DNA from: a virus
Virus record (IMG/VR): IMGVR_UViG_3300037010_000032
Coordinates: 1-20,618 of that record
Strand: one strand, 5' to 3'
Length of the DNA: 20,618 nucleotides
Of the stretch, positions 1 to 6,113 are shown one piece after another. The number at the start of each line of letters is the position of its first letter. The stretch's first letter is position 1. A program made the position numbers and the translations under genes. The notes under the pieces were generated by a model, which was not told the DNA's origin, did not search any database, and worked only from the letters and a program-made list of their open reading frames with translations.

Positions 1-396
1 TTTGATTTCTTTCTCATCCACTCCTGTAGTGGTCATAAATTGAATGATGGCATGTGTGATGCTGTCAGCTGATAGAGTCAATCCACCAAGCAATGGAGTT
101 TCTTCTGCAGTCACTTCACCTCGGCTAATGAAATAGGTCACATGATAGTTGCGTGTAGCGTCACCAGTGAAGGTCATGAATACAGCTTCAGCTTCTTGGA
201 TAAATTTCTCACTAATTTTGTCGCATAAATCATCTAAATATGAGACAGGTTTCTTCTCTTGATATTCTTCAATGTCTTCTTCAATGTAGCCTTGGCCATC
301 ACAGTATGAACATTCACAATTCTCAATCTTGCTTGTTTCCCAGTTGGCATACTCATATGCACCTTCACCGTTGCACTCTTTGCATTTGATTTTCAT
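1..396 (-). CDS. Zinc-ribbon (DnaJ-like CxxCxGxG) protein, C-terminus cut by window edge
   Basis: An open frame of 132 codons runs from an ATG at 396 off the left edge of the window. Near the N-terminus are two CxxCxGxG-type motifs, CKECNGEG and CSYCDGQG, about 20 residues apart. This is the pattern of the DnaJ central zinc finger and of small phage zinc-ribbon proteins. An acidic stretch rich in E and Y follows, then a region without recognisable motifs that contains TFTGDATRNYHVTYF. There is no J domain. The ATG overlaps the stop of the 34-codon gene upstream (ATGA), so the two are probably co-transcribed from the promoter at 537-567. Zinc binding is inferred from the cysteine spacing; the biological role is unknown. 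Confidence 0.75.
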   Translation of the reverse strand, partial: MKIKCKECNGEGAYEYANWETSKIENCECSYCDGQGYIEEDIEEYQEKKPVSYLDDLCDKISEKFIQEAEAVFMTFTGDATRNYHVTYFISRGEVTAEETPLLGGLTLSADSITHAIIQFMTTTGVDEKEIK

Positions 397-497
397 AGCG
401 AATAGAAATAAAAAATTACACTTAATACAGCCACCATTGCTGCAATTGATTGTACCACTACCCAGTGATCAGGTGTTGAAGGAATGAATCTTCTCAT
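393..497 (-). CDS. Small single-pass membrane peptide, 34 aa
   Basis: A 34-codon open frame starts at an ATG at 497 and ends in a TGA that overlaps the ATG of the zinc-ribbon gene (ATGA). The N-terminal half is polar and begins MRRF, then STPDHW. The second half, from VVVQSIAAMVAV to IFYFYSL, is a continuous hydrophobic helix long enough to cross the membrane once. The start lies about 40 nt downstream of a good Bacteroidota promoter. The tight stop/start coupling and membrane-like composition suggest a real gene rather than chance. No function can be assigned. Confidence 0.55.
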   Translation of the reverse strand: MRRFIPSTPDHWVVVQSIAAMVAVLSVIFYFYSL

Positions 498-536
498 CTT
501 GTTAAATAATTAAGGTTTAAATGTCTTATGACTCTG

Positions 537-567
537 CGAAGATACACATAGTTTTTATATATGCAAA
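537..567 (-). promoter_or_regulatory. Bacteroidota-type promoter (-33 TTTG, -7 TATCTTCG)
   Basis: Read on the minus strand, TTTG (567-564) is followed after exactly 19 nt by TATCTTCG (544-537). The Bacteroidota primary sigma factor consensus is TTTG (or TTG), roughly 19 nt, then TAnnTTTG, so only one base of the -7 box differs. It lies just downstream of the terminator at 599-622 and about 40 nt upstream of the 34-aa gene, which fits the start of a new transcription unit running to the left. Confidence 0.7.
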
Positions 568-598
568 TTATTTTGCACAATTTTTTTGATATATAAAC

Positions 599-622
599 AA
601 AAAGCACCCCATCTGGAGCGCT
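599..622 (-). terminator. Intrinsic terminator after the lysis/phosphoesterase genes
   Basis: On the minus strand AGCGCTCC (622-615) can pair with GGGGTGCT (610-603) across a 4-nt loop AGAT, giving an 8-bp stem with two G-T pairs. It is followed at once by TTTTT. This is a standard intrinsic terminator, about 75 nt beyond the stop of the metallophosphoesterase gene. It closes the long leftward unit. Confidence 0.8.
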
Positions 623-648
623 CTTTCTTACCTAATAACCTATAAACT

Positions 649-695
649 ATACTTATGCGTGCTCAAATATACTTAATTGTGGTGAATAATACTTA
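649..695. repeat. Three direct repeats ATACTTA with exact 20-bp period
   Basis: ATACTTA begins at 649, 669 and 689 on the plus strand (TAAGTAT on the minus strand). The second and third copies share a longer core, ATACTTAATT. The repeats fill the stretch between the stop of the phosphoesterase gene and the terminator at 599-622. A 20-bp period is close to two helical turns, so all copies would face the same side of the DNA. This could be an array of protein-binding sites; that is inference only. Confidence 0.45.
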
Positions 696-696
696 A

Positions 697-1692
697 TTAT
701 CTCACCTTTCCATCAATGATCCTTAAATTCTTTACCCGGTAGTCACCATTGGCTTCAGCCTCCACGAAAATAAATCCATGATTCCACTTGTTGTAAGGTA
801 GATATTCTGGTGAAAGTCCACACAGGCAGCCCTGGCTAAATGTAGTCACCACATTGCCATGCATATCTTTCTCTGAATGCTCAGATGTTTGATGATGATG
901 GCCAATGATACAAGATGCCTTAGCTTTCATAAACAATCCCCTAGCAGGATTGACTGGTGAGAATACACTGTTGCCGAATTCATGGCCATGCATCACTGCA
1001 AGCTTGCCAATTATCACCTTCTGCTTGCTCTTGATCAGTTGCACACCATACTGCCCAAACTTGAGAATGTGCTGCAGTTCAAAGTCTGTGATTCCTAATA
1101 GCTCAGGAGCTCTCACCTTAAGATAGTTTTCCCATCTCTCCTCATGATTGCCTAACTTAAAATAGATAGGCCCAGGAATGGCTTCATTTAGCGTCTCAAA
1201 GAAGTCTCTTGTCATCTGCAGTTCACCTGATAGTGATCGCAGCCTTGGGTCCTTGATGAATCTTGATGCCTGGTACATGTCAATTGTATCTCCATTCAAG
1301 AATACACAGTTTGCTCCATTCTCAATTCCATAGTTTATGGCTATGCTCAGCGCTTCATTATCTTGATACGGCAAGTGAATATCTGATAGTATCAAGATGC
1401 GATTAGATCCTGCAGGAAATGTGAATGTAGGGATTTCTTCATAGTCACTTTCAGGTAGTGATTTGTTCCATGCCATAGCTTCAATTTTTTGTTCATCAGA
1501 TCTCACGGCTATTGGTGAAGAACAGCTCTTGCCTTTACATTCACCTCTGTAATATCTTATCTTGTTATATACTGCATTGTATTGAATAAACACTTTAGGA
1601 TGTAAGGCCATCAATGCATTAGCTGCTGTACGGCTGCCAATGTTAGGATTGTCTGCTAGAAATTCCTTGATTATTTGTACATCTACCTTCAT
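697..1692 (-). CDS. Metallophosphoesterase with N-terminal HTH-like segment
   Basis: This 331-residue protein carries the full set of calcineurin-like metallophosphoesterase motifs in order: SDIH (D104, H106), GDTID (D135), GNHE (N182, H183), HGH (H235, H237) and GHHH (H265, H267). These bind two metal ions and the phosphate. Residues 1-50 look like a helix-turn-helix (IIKEFL, NIGSRTAANAL, NAVYNKIRYYRG), followed by a short linker with two cysteines. The frame is open for 16 codons further upstream, but the ATG at 1692 overlaps the endolysin stop (ATGA), the junction style used throughout this window, so I chose that start. It may act on nucleic acid because of the HTH-like part, but the substrate is unknown. 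It is the last gene before the terminator. Confidence 0.88.
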   Translation of the reverse strand: MKVDVQIIKEFLADNPNIGSRTAANALMALHPKVFIQYNAVYNKIRYYRGECKGKSCSSPIAVRSDEQKIEAMAWNKSLPESDYEEIPTFTFPAGSNRILILSDIHLPYQDNEALSIAINYGIENGANCVFLNGDTIDMYQASRFIKDPRLRSLSGELQMTRDFFETLNEAIPGPIYFKLGNHEERWENYLKVRAPELLGITDFELQHILKFGQYGVQLIKSKQKVIIGKLAVMHGHEFGNSVFSPVNPARGLFMKAKASCIIGHHHQTSEHSEKDMHGNVVTTFSQGCLCGLSPEYLPYNKWNHGFIFVEAEANGDYRVKNLRIIDGKVR

Positions 1693-2168
1693 GCTGGATG
1701 AATAAAGCCTACAAGCTGCAGTCCATTCATAGCTTTCCATTGATATGTGCGAGTCTTCAATGCCACTTCAATTCCTTCACGGCCACCTGCTTTGTTGGTG
1801 TTGCCTTCAATGCACTTGAAATTCTCGGCAGTTGCCTCCACCACTATGCCAATGTGACCTGTCCATCCCCGGTTGCCGTTCTTTACAGATCTCCAAACTA
1901 CAAGTGATCCAGGCACAGCGGTCTCTGATCCCTTTCTGCCAGCAGCTTCATAGTTCAAATATGTTTTGAATGCTGATGCACTGAATGGCTTAGTATCTTG
2001 ACCTGCTTCTCTCCATACAAGCTCAGCAAAGTAGGCACACCAGGCTTGAGCATTAATAAACCCAACGGTCCGCATCTTAGCATCAAATTCTGGATTTATG
2101 AATCCCATGTTGCCAGGCTTCTCTCTTTGTCCAATGTACTTTGTAGCCACTTCTACTATCCTTTCCAT
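1689..2168 (-). CDS. Endolysin, CHAP/NlpC-P60-like cysteine peptidase or amidase
   Basis: This 159-residue protein is a compact single-domain papain-like peptidoglycan hydrolase. The candidate nucleophile is C44 in AWCAYFAELVW. The catalytic histidine is H105 in GWTGHIGIVVE, and the third polar residue lies in CIEGNTN (E121 or N123). The spacing and the WCA...GHIG...EGNTN order match the CHAP family and its relatives. There is no signal peptide, so it should rely on the holin to reach the cell wall. The gene overlaps the spanin gene upstream by 13 nt and the phosphoesterase gene downstream by 4 nt. Its place after holin and spanin supports a lysis role. Confidence 0.88.
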   Translation of the reverse strand: MERIVEVATKYIGQREKPGNMGFINPEFDAKMRTVGFINAQAWCAYFAELVWREAGQDTKPFSASAFKTYLNYEAAGRKGSETAVPGSLVVWRSVKNGNRGWTGHIGIVVEATAENFKCIEGNTNKAGGREGIEVALKTRTYQWKAMNGLQLVGFIHPA

Positions 2169-2590
2169 GTTGCCATTTTATAACACATCCAGATCACAAT
2201 AATTAGCCAAAGGGCTAGAATGATTTTTGTGACCAGTGTGATAGGTGATGTTTTTATTTTTGCTTTGTGCTCCTTCTTAGCAATATATTTGATGAGTCTC
2301 AAAGTATCTCGCTTCAATTTGTACTCAATTCTTTCCTGGTATCGTGTCAAAGGAACATACTTGATCACATCATGAAGTACAGGAACAGAATCAATCACTG
2401 TCCTGATCACTTCTTTCTCCTTAGTGATTGTATTCCAAAGTGTATCTGTGCGATAAATGTATTGATAGCTTGTATCTGTGCCGAATGCAGCTCCCTTTGC
2501 CTGTGCTTTGATAATATGCTTCTTAGCCTGGCGCACATGGTATGCTGCGTTGCATGATGTTAAGAGTAGAATGATGGCAATATACCTCAT
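2156..2590 (-). CDS. Candidate unimolecular spanin (lipoprotein plus C-terminal membrane helix)
   Basis: This 144-residue protein begins with a short lipoprotein signal, MRYIAIILLLTSC, whose lipobox cysteine is C13. The middle, about residues 20-112, is charged and likely helical or extended. Residues about 117-138 form one strong hydrophobic helix, and a short basic tail follows. An outer-membrane lipid anchor at one end and an inner-membrane helix at the other is the topology of one-piece spanins such as phage T1 gp11, which fuse the two membranes at lysis. The gene sits between holin and endolysin and overlaps both (ATGA with the holin stop, 13 nt with the endolysin). The spanin call rests on topology and position, not on sequence similarity. 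Confidence 0.65.
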   Translation of the reverse strand: MRYIAIILLLTSCNAAYHVRQAKKHIIKAQAKGAAFGTDTSYQYIYRTDTLWNTITKEKEVIRTVIDSVPVLHDVIKYVPLTRYQERIEYKLKRDTLRLIKYIAKKEHKAKIKTSPITLVTKIILALWLIIVIWMCYKMATWKG

Positions 2591-3003
2591 AAACTGTCTT
2601 TAATCTTCTTAATGCTGCTTATAAACTTCTTGAATCTACTAATTATTCCTTTATCATCACCGTATTTTTCTCTGATTTTTTCATCTATGCTAGATATCTC
2701 TATTCCAATCAGGAACAATCCTGAAAGTTTAGTCACTACAAACGGCACACTGAACACTGTAAGCATGGCATCATTGATCATTGCATAGTCAACAAGAAAT
2801 AGAAGAAGCACTGAAGCTTCATATGCAATTGTCTTGCTTAGAATACCATGTCTCAGGCGCTTGCTTGTAAATTTACTCTTTGTTAATGCCAGGGCCACAA
2901 TTGTATCTGTGAGAATTGCCAAGCCTACAGCTAGAATGATCAGTGATATAGGAGCAAAGAAGGCCATGCATGTCAAGATGGCTGTACGGATGATTGATGT
3001 CAT
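2587..3003 (-). CDS. Holin-like membrane protein
   Basis: This 138-residue protein has a long hydrophobic N-terminal region (about 7-40, enough for one or two helices) and two further hydrophobic segments at about 59-77 and 80-103. A charged, lysine-rich cytoplasmic-type tail follows (KFISSIKKIKDSL). This layout resembles the small multi-pass phage holins often found in Bacteroidota phages. It is the first gene of the lysis block, ahead of the spanin candidate and endolysin, and its stop overlaps the next start (ATGA). One copy of the 19-nt element lies 4 nt upstream of its ATG, which may give it its own expression signal. Confidence 0.72.
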   Translation of the reverse strand: MTSIIRTAILTCMAFFAPISLIILAVGLAILTDTIVALALTKSKFTSKRLRHGILSKTIAYEASVLLLFLVDYAMINDAMLTVFSVPFVVTKLSGLFLIGIEISSIDEKIREKYGDDKGIISRFKKFISSIKKIKDSL

Positions 3004-3007
3004 ACTT

Positions 3008-3026
3008 TAATATGTAGAAGTGTTCT
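3008..3026 (-). promoter_or_regulatory. Conserved 19-nt upstream element, copy D
   Basis: The minus strand reads AGAACACTTCTACATATTA, ending 4 nt before the ATG of the holin gene and overlapping the TAG stop of the gene upstream. It shares AGAACA and TACATAT at identical spacing with copies at 10830, 12063 and 19244. Here the element also contains a perfect inverted repeat, GTAGAA-CAC-TTCTAC. The function is unknown; candidates are a phage-specific promoter or a translation signal. Confidence 0.55.
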
Positions 3027-3336
3027 ACATTTCTATGATCACATCATATCCCATTTGCTCAAATGCTGATTTTGCATATGTATGTGCTGTATCCAGGCCT
3101 TGGATTTCACCTGGCTGAAGCTCCACTGTGATATTGCCTTGCGGTACATCAGTAAACATCTGACCAGCTCCAGATTCATATGCTGCTTTGCTTGCATATG
3201 TACCAATGGCTATCTCCAATGTGATTCCATTTGCTCTCGCTGCAAATTCAATGCGGCCATATACTAATGGCAAAGCGATTTCAGTACCAGTGATTGTGAT
3301 TGTTTTGTCTTTTGATGATTCAATAAGTAAACCCAT
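3025..3336 (-). CDS. Small protein of unknown function between fibre and lysis genes
   Basis: This 103-residue protein begins MGLLIESSKDKTITITGTEI. It is rich in beta-type sequence in its first half and has a segment with a tail-fibre-accessory flavour (KAAYESGAGQMFTDVPQGNITVEL). No signal peptide, membrane helix or catalytic motif is visible. It lies 27 nt downstream of the fibre-like gene, and the gap is A-rich on the minus strand before the ATG. Position suggests a fibre-associated or minor structural protein, but I do not recognise the family. Confidence 0.7.
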   Translation of the reverse strand: MGLLIESSKDKTITITGTEIALPLVYGRIEFAARANGITLEIAIGTYASKAAYESGAGQMFTDVPQGNITVELQPGEIQGLDTAHTYAKSAFEQMGYDVIIEM

Positions 3337-3363
3337 GATTTTTTTATTTGTAAAGTTATAAAA

Positions 3364-4890
3364 TTATGCTATTGCAATAGTAGTGATTGTACCAGAGCTT
3401 CCTCTAAATTTAAGCGCTCCACCTTCGACGTATAGCTTTCCGCCTCCAGCAAGATTGGCTGTTGGTGCTGTTCCGTTAGGTATATAAATTACTCCTATAT
3501 CATTTGTGTCTTCAGTAGGAGTTTGAAGCAATAAATTTGATTGTGAAGTAATAGATGCTTTTAATGCAGTTGTTCCGTTTCTATTTAATGAGAATTCGAT
3601 TGCACATTTTTGGTCACCAGAACCAGTACCTTTTGACCTTGCTCTAATTACAGCGGCATCTCCACCAAATGAAGTTCCTGCAAATGTAGTAGCAAATTTC
3701 AAACAAGCTGTTTCATCTGCTACCGTTGCGGCAGCCGTAGCAATTTTGATTGATGTATCTTGCACGGCAGTATATACGTGAAGTTTTGAAGTTGGTGATG
3801 TTATTCCAATACCAACACTTATTTGATTTGACTGATTGGAAGTAATAAAGCAATGCTCACCAGTCCAAGGCGATAATTGCCATCCAATAGTTGCACCATT
3901 ATAACCTCTTAATGTAGGTGATGATGGATTTAAAGAAACATAATAACTCGTGTTATTGCCTAACGTAAAAGCACCATTTCCAGATACGCTAAAGATATTA
4001 TCATTATCCGCTGAATTCCTTACTCTGAATGCAATGTCAGTAGATAATGCACCTGGTGCTTTAATGTCCAGGCGAGCACTATTTGAAGCTACAGCACCCA
4101 AATTTAATCGGCCATTGGTATTATCCCAGAATAGGTTAGCGCTTTGCTGTACCACATTGCCAGTACCTTGAAAGAATACTCTGCCAATGGTGCCAGATGT
4201 TACCGCAGTTGTGCCTACGGTTATACCTCCGCCTACGGTGATATCTCCGCTTCCGAGTAGTGAAGTACCATTGATTGTCTTAATATTGGTGCCGCTTACA
4301 AGAGTAGGCTGTACGGCTACATCTCCACTACCTAAAAGCGAAGTGCTGTTAATTGTTTTGATATTCGTACCGCTAACTAAACTCGCTTGTTTGCTTGAAT
4401 CTAAATGTTCCAAAGCCAATTTAACTGTGCTTCCTGTTACGCTTGAGTCATTGTCTACTTGAGAAGCGTTTAAGTGTTGGTGCTGCCATTTTGCAGGTGA
4501 CCCTCCGTAAACCCAAGTGTCGTTAGCAGATGGAGTTCCATTTTGTAAATCAATTCCGTGTATTCTATGTACAGTTGGGTCGGGATATGTTCCGCTTAAA
4601 TCACCCCCAGCAGTTCCGCTTGGTGGTAATGAAGTAGGTATAGTTGGCTTGTTTAGAATTTCAGCAACTCCACTAACTGCGCTCCAATCAGAATTAACTT
4701 GAGCCGCAGGAATAGATGGCTTGTTTGTCAAGTCATCATAGTCACCAGTTGTTGCAACAAGTGCAAGATCTGCGGTGTTTGCTTTTAAAGATAGTGCATC
4801 AAAGACTGCATTCTCAGAAGGTGCCGTTGTAGTTACTCCATCCTGGATAGTCTGAGTGACTTCTGAAGGTATATTTATATTTACTGCCAT
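3364..4890 (-). CDS. Tail fibre-like / receptor-binding protein
   Basis: This 508-residue protein has the pattern of a phage fibre. The N-terminal part holds DYDDLTNKPSIP-type repeats, a Gly/Pro-rich stretch (GGDLSGTYPDPTV), and two copies of an LVSGTNIKTIN-x-TSLLGSGD repeat. After these comes a long beta-rich region with many TT, SN and GNG turns. DYDDLTNKP and INGxSLLGSGD repeats are typical of trimeric fibre shafts, often between a virion-attachment end and a receptor-binding tip. The C-terminus (GGKLYVEGGALKFRGSSGT) resembles fibre tip or tail-spike ends. I see no S74 chaperone domain. The ATG overlaps the previous gene by 10 nt (ATGGCAGTAA). The gene seems richer in CG dinucleotides than its neighbours, which could mean separate acquisition. 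Confidence 0.8.
   Translation of the reverse strand: MAVNINIPSEVTQTIQDGVTTTAPSENAVFDALSLKANTADLALVATTGDYDDLTNKPSIPAAQVNSDWSAVSGVAEILNKPTIPTSLPPSGTAGGDLSGTYPDPTVHRIHGIDLQNGTPSANDTWVYGGSPAKWQHQHLNASQVDNDSSVTGSTVKLALEHLDSSKQASLVSGTNIKTINSTSLLGSGDVAVQPTLVSGTNIKTINGTSLLGSGDITVGGGITVGTTAVTSGTIGRVFFQGTGNVVQQSANLFWDNTNGRLNLGAVASNSARLDIKAPGALSTDIAFRVRNSADNDNIFSVSGNGAFTLGNNTSYYVSLNPSSPTLRGYNGATIGWQLSPWTGEHCFITSNQSNQISVGIGITSPTSKLHVYTAVQDTSIKIATAAATVADETACLKFATTFAGTSFGGDAAVIRARSKGTGSGDQKCAIEFSLNRNGTTALKASITSQSNLLLQTPTEDTNDIGVIYIPNGTAPTANLAGGGKLYVEGGALKFRGSSGTITTIAIA
4234..4380 (-). repeat. Two tandem protein-level repeats inside the fibre gene
   Basis: Two adjacent units of about 23 residues, LVSGTNIKTINSTSLLGSGD and LVSGTNIKTINGTSLLGSGD, differ at a single residue over this span. 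At the DNA level they differ at many third positions (for example AGCGGTACGAATATC versus AGCGGCACCAATATT), so this is an old duplication kept by selection on the protein rather than a recent copy. Confidence 0.8.
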
Positions 4891-5537
4891 ACTATATTGA
4901 TATCAAAGTCTGCTAATGTTACTGCTATTTCTGTTGCTACAAGTTCACCATTCAAATAAACATCATAGGTTGTATCTGGGAGCACATATGTATCTCCTGA
5001 TTGAATGCTCTGACTGAATGATCCATCACTATTCACCACTGTTGCTTCAGGGCAGTTACCAGATGGCGGTGGTGTGCCATTCTCAAAGTCATAGTCATCC
5101 ATTGGTAGATCACACCAATTGCCATCATCAAAGATATTGAGAGATACATTCATACTCCAGCCTGCTGTCATATCTTGACTGCGCTGAATGAATGGATCAG
5201 TGCTCATTGTAAAGTTGATGTCAGAGAATTCACTCCACCTGTATTGCTGCATTGTCACCTTGATGTCATTGCATATGCTCAAGCAGTCAGAATGAATCTC
5301 ATTGATCTGACGGTATTCCTGTAAATTGTATTTGTCGGCAATGGTGATGATGACATTGACCTGTACAAAGCCATCTCCTAGGTTGCCTGGCTGAAGTGTT
5401 GCCACCATCAATGGATACAGTGCAGCATCACGGCTGACAGCATCTAGATAGTCACCTTGAAAGTACTCCCTGATTTGTCTGTGTGCTGTTGCTATCTCGC
5501 TGAGCTCTCGCATCAGCTGATTGAGTGTTCTGTCCAT
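4881..5537 (-). CDS. Two-part tail completion/collar-like protein
   Basis: In this 218-residue protein the first ~145 residues have an alpha/beta layout (MDRTLNQLMRELSEIATAHR, then LYPLMVATLQPG, a beta strand VNVIITIADKY, and a WSMNVSLNIFDDGNWCDLP end). This resembles tail-terminator or tail-completion proteins seen next to the connector in Bacteroidota phages. After a Pro-rich hinge (ENGTPPPSGNCPEATV) comes a small beta domain (SDGSFSQSIQSGDTYVLPD) like those that decorate collars or fibres. The ATG at 5537 is the first in frame after a stop (TAG). It lies after the connector-like gene and overlaps the fibre gene by 10 nt. The function is inferred from fold-like features and position. Confidence 0.7.
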   Translation of the reverse strand: MDRTLNQLMRELSEIATAHRQIREYFQGDYLDAVSRDAALYPLMVATLQPGNLGDGFVQVNVIITIADKYNLQEYRQINEIHSDCLSICNDIKVTMQQYRWSEFSDINFTMSTDPFIQRSQDMTAGWSMNVSLNIFDDGNWCDLPMDDYDFENGTPPPSGNCPEATVVNSDGSFSQSIQSGDTYVLPDTTYDVYLNGELVATEIAVTLADFDINIVWQ

Positions 5538-5610
5538 TTCTCTCTAGGTATTTTTTGAGCTTGTCAACGGCCTTTTTGCTGGCCTTAAATTCTTTCTTTA
5601 CACTATCCAT
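5452..5610 (-). CDS. Possible small lysine-rich protein overlapping two genes
   Basis: A 52-residue open frame starts at an ATG (5610) that overlaps the stop region of the connector-like gene by 13 nt. It continues 86 nt into the next gene in another frame. The part lying in the 60-nt gap, MDSVKKEFKASKKAVDKLKK, looks like a real amphipathic basic helix. The rest (after YLERN) lies in the overlap and has a Q/S/T-rich composition that may be frame noise. The start position matches the stop/start coupling used by the neighbours. It may be a short gene, or the remains of one; I cannot tell which. Confidence 0.35.
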   Translation of the reverse strand: MDSVKKEFKASKKAVDKLKKYLERNGQNTQSADARAQRDSNSTQTNQGVLSR

Positions 5611-6113
5611 CCACTAGGTGTATATCCTGTTCTATCTTTAGTCACTGATTCAGCACAATTATCATCACATCCGGTGATGTACTCTGGATACAGTTGGCCA
5701 TTGTCATCTACCAAGAATCCAATCAAGCGCTCCTTGTAGAAATAGGCATCCTTGCGAAGGAGATCTCTCAGTGCTGTAGTCTCAGTGTCTGTGTTTGCAT
5801 TCTGATATTCATCATTTGAACGGCCCACTGCTTTGTTGGTCAGCTTCTCATTCAATAGCACTGCAGATCTGTAGTCAACAAATGCTACCAAACATGGCAG
5901 AATGTAGTTATTCATCAGGTTTAGATAGTCAGCATCCCAGTCATTGTCTTCAATGCGCTGCAATAGGGCTTTATACAAGCATGTTCCTATAGCAGGTTGA
6001 ATGTGCATGTCCTGAGTGCGCTTAATGGCCACACCTAGAATCTTTGTATCTGTATTATTGTGGATCAATCCAAGCTTCTTGAGATTGTCCACTGTGATCA
6101 TCATATTCATCAT
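5598..6113 (-). CDS. Head-tail connector/adaptor-like protein
   Basis: This protein of about 171 residues is mostly helical. It begins MMNMMITVDNLKKLGLI and includes ILGVAIKRTQDMHIQPAIG, CLYKALLQRI, LPCLVAFVDYRSAVLL and DLLRKDAYFYKERLIGFL. The pattern of a short N-terminal helix, 'xxQxxxIxPxxGxxLYxxL' and a late tyrosine-rich helix is common in small connector proteins that follow the portal in Bacteroidota phages. The frame is open 26 codons upstream, but the ATG at 6113 overlaps the portal stop (ATGA), so I prefer that start. Position directly after the portal supports a head-completion role. Confidence 0.72.
   Translation of the reverse strand: MMNMMITVDNLKKLGLIHNNTDTKILGVAIKRTQDMHIQPAIGTCLYKALLQRIEDNDWDADYLNLMNNYILPCLVAFVDYRSAVLLNEKLTNKAVGRSNDEYQNANTDTETTALRDLLRKDAYFYKERLIGFLVDDNGQLYPEYITGCDDNCAESVTKDRTGYTPSGWIV

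Noticed and set aside
3351-3377. Possible promoter (TTG, 16 nt, TAACTTTA) before the 103-aa gene
   Set aside because: The spacing is short, the -7 box lacks the final G, and the region is AT-rich, so a chance match is likely.
4234-4380. Fibre repeats as part of a diversity-generating retroelement
   Set aside because: There is no reverse transcriptase gene and no adenine-biased template/variable repeat pair in the window. Differences between the repeats are mostly silent.
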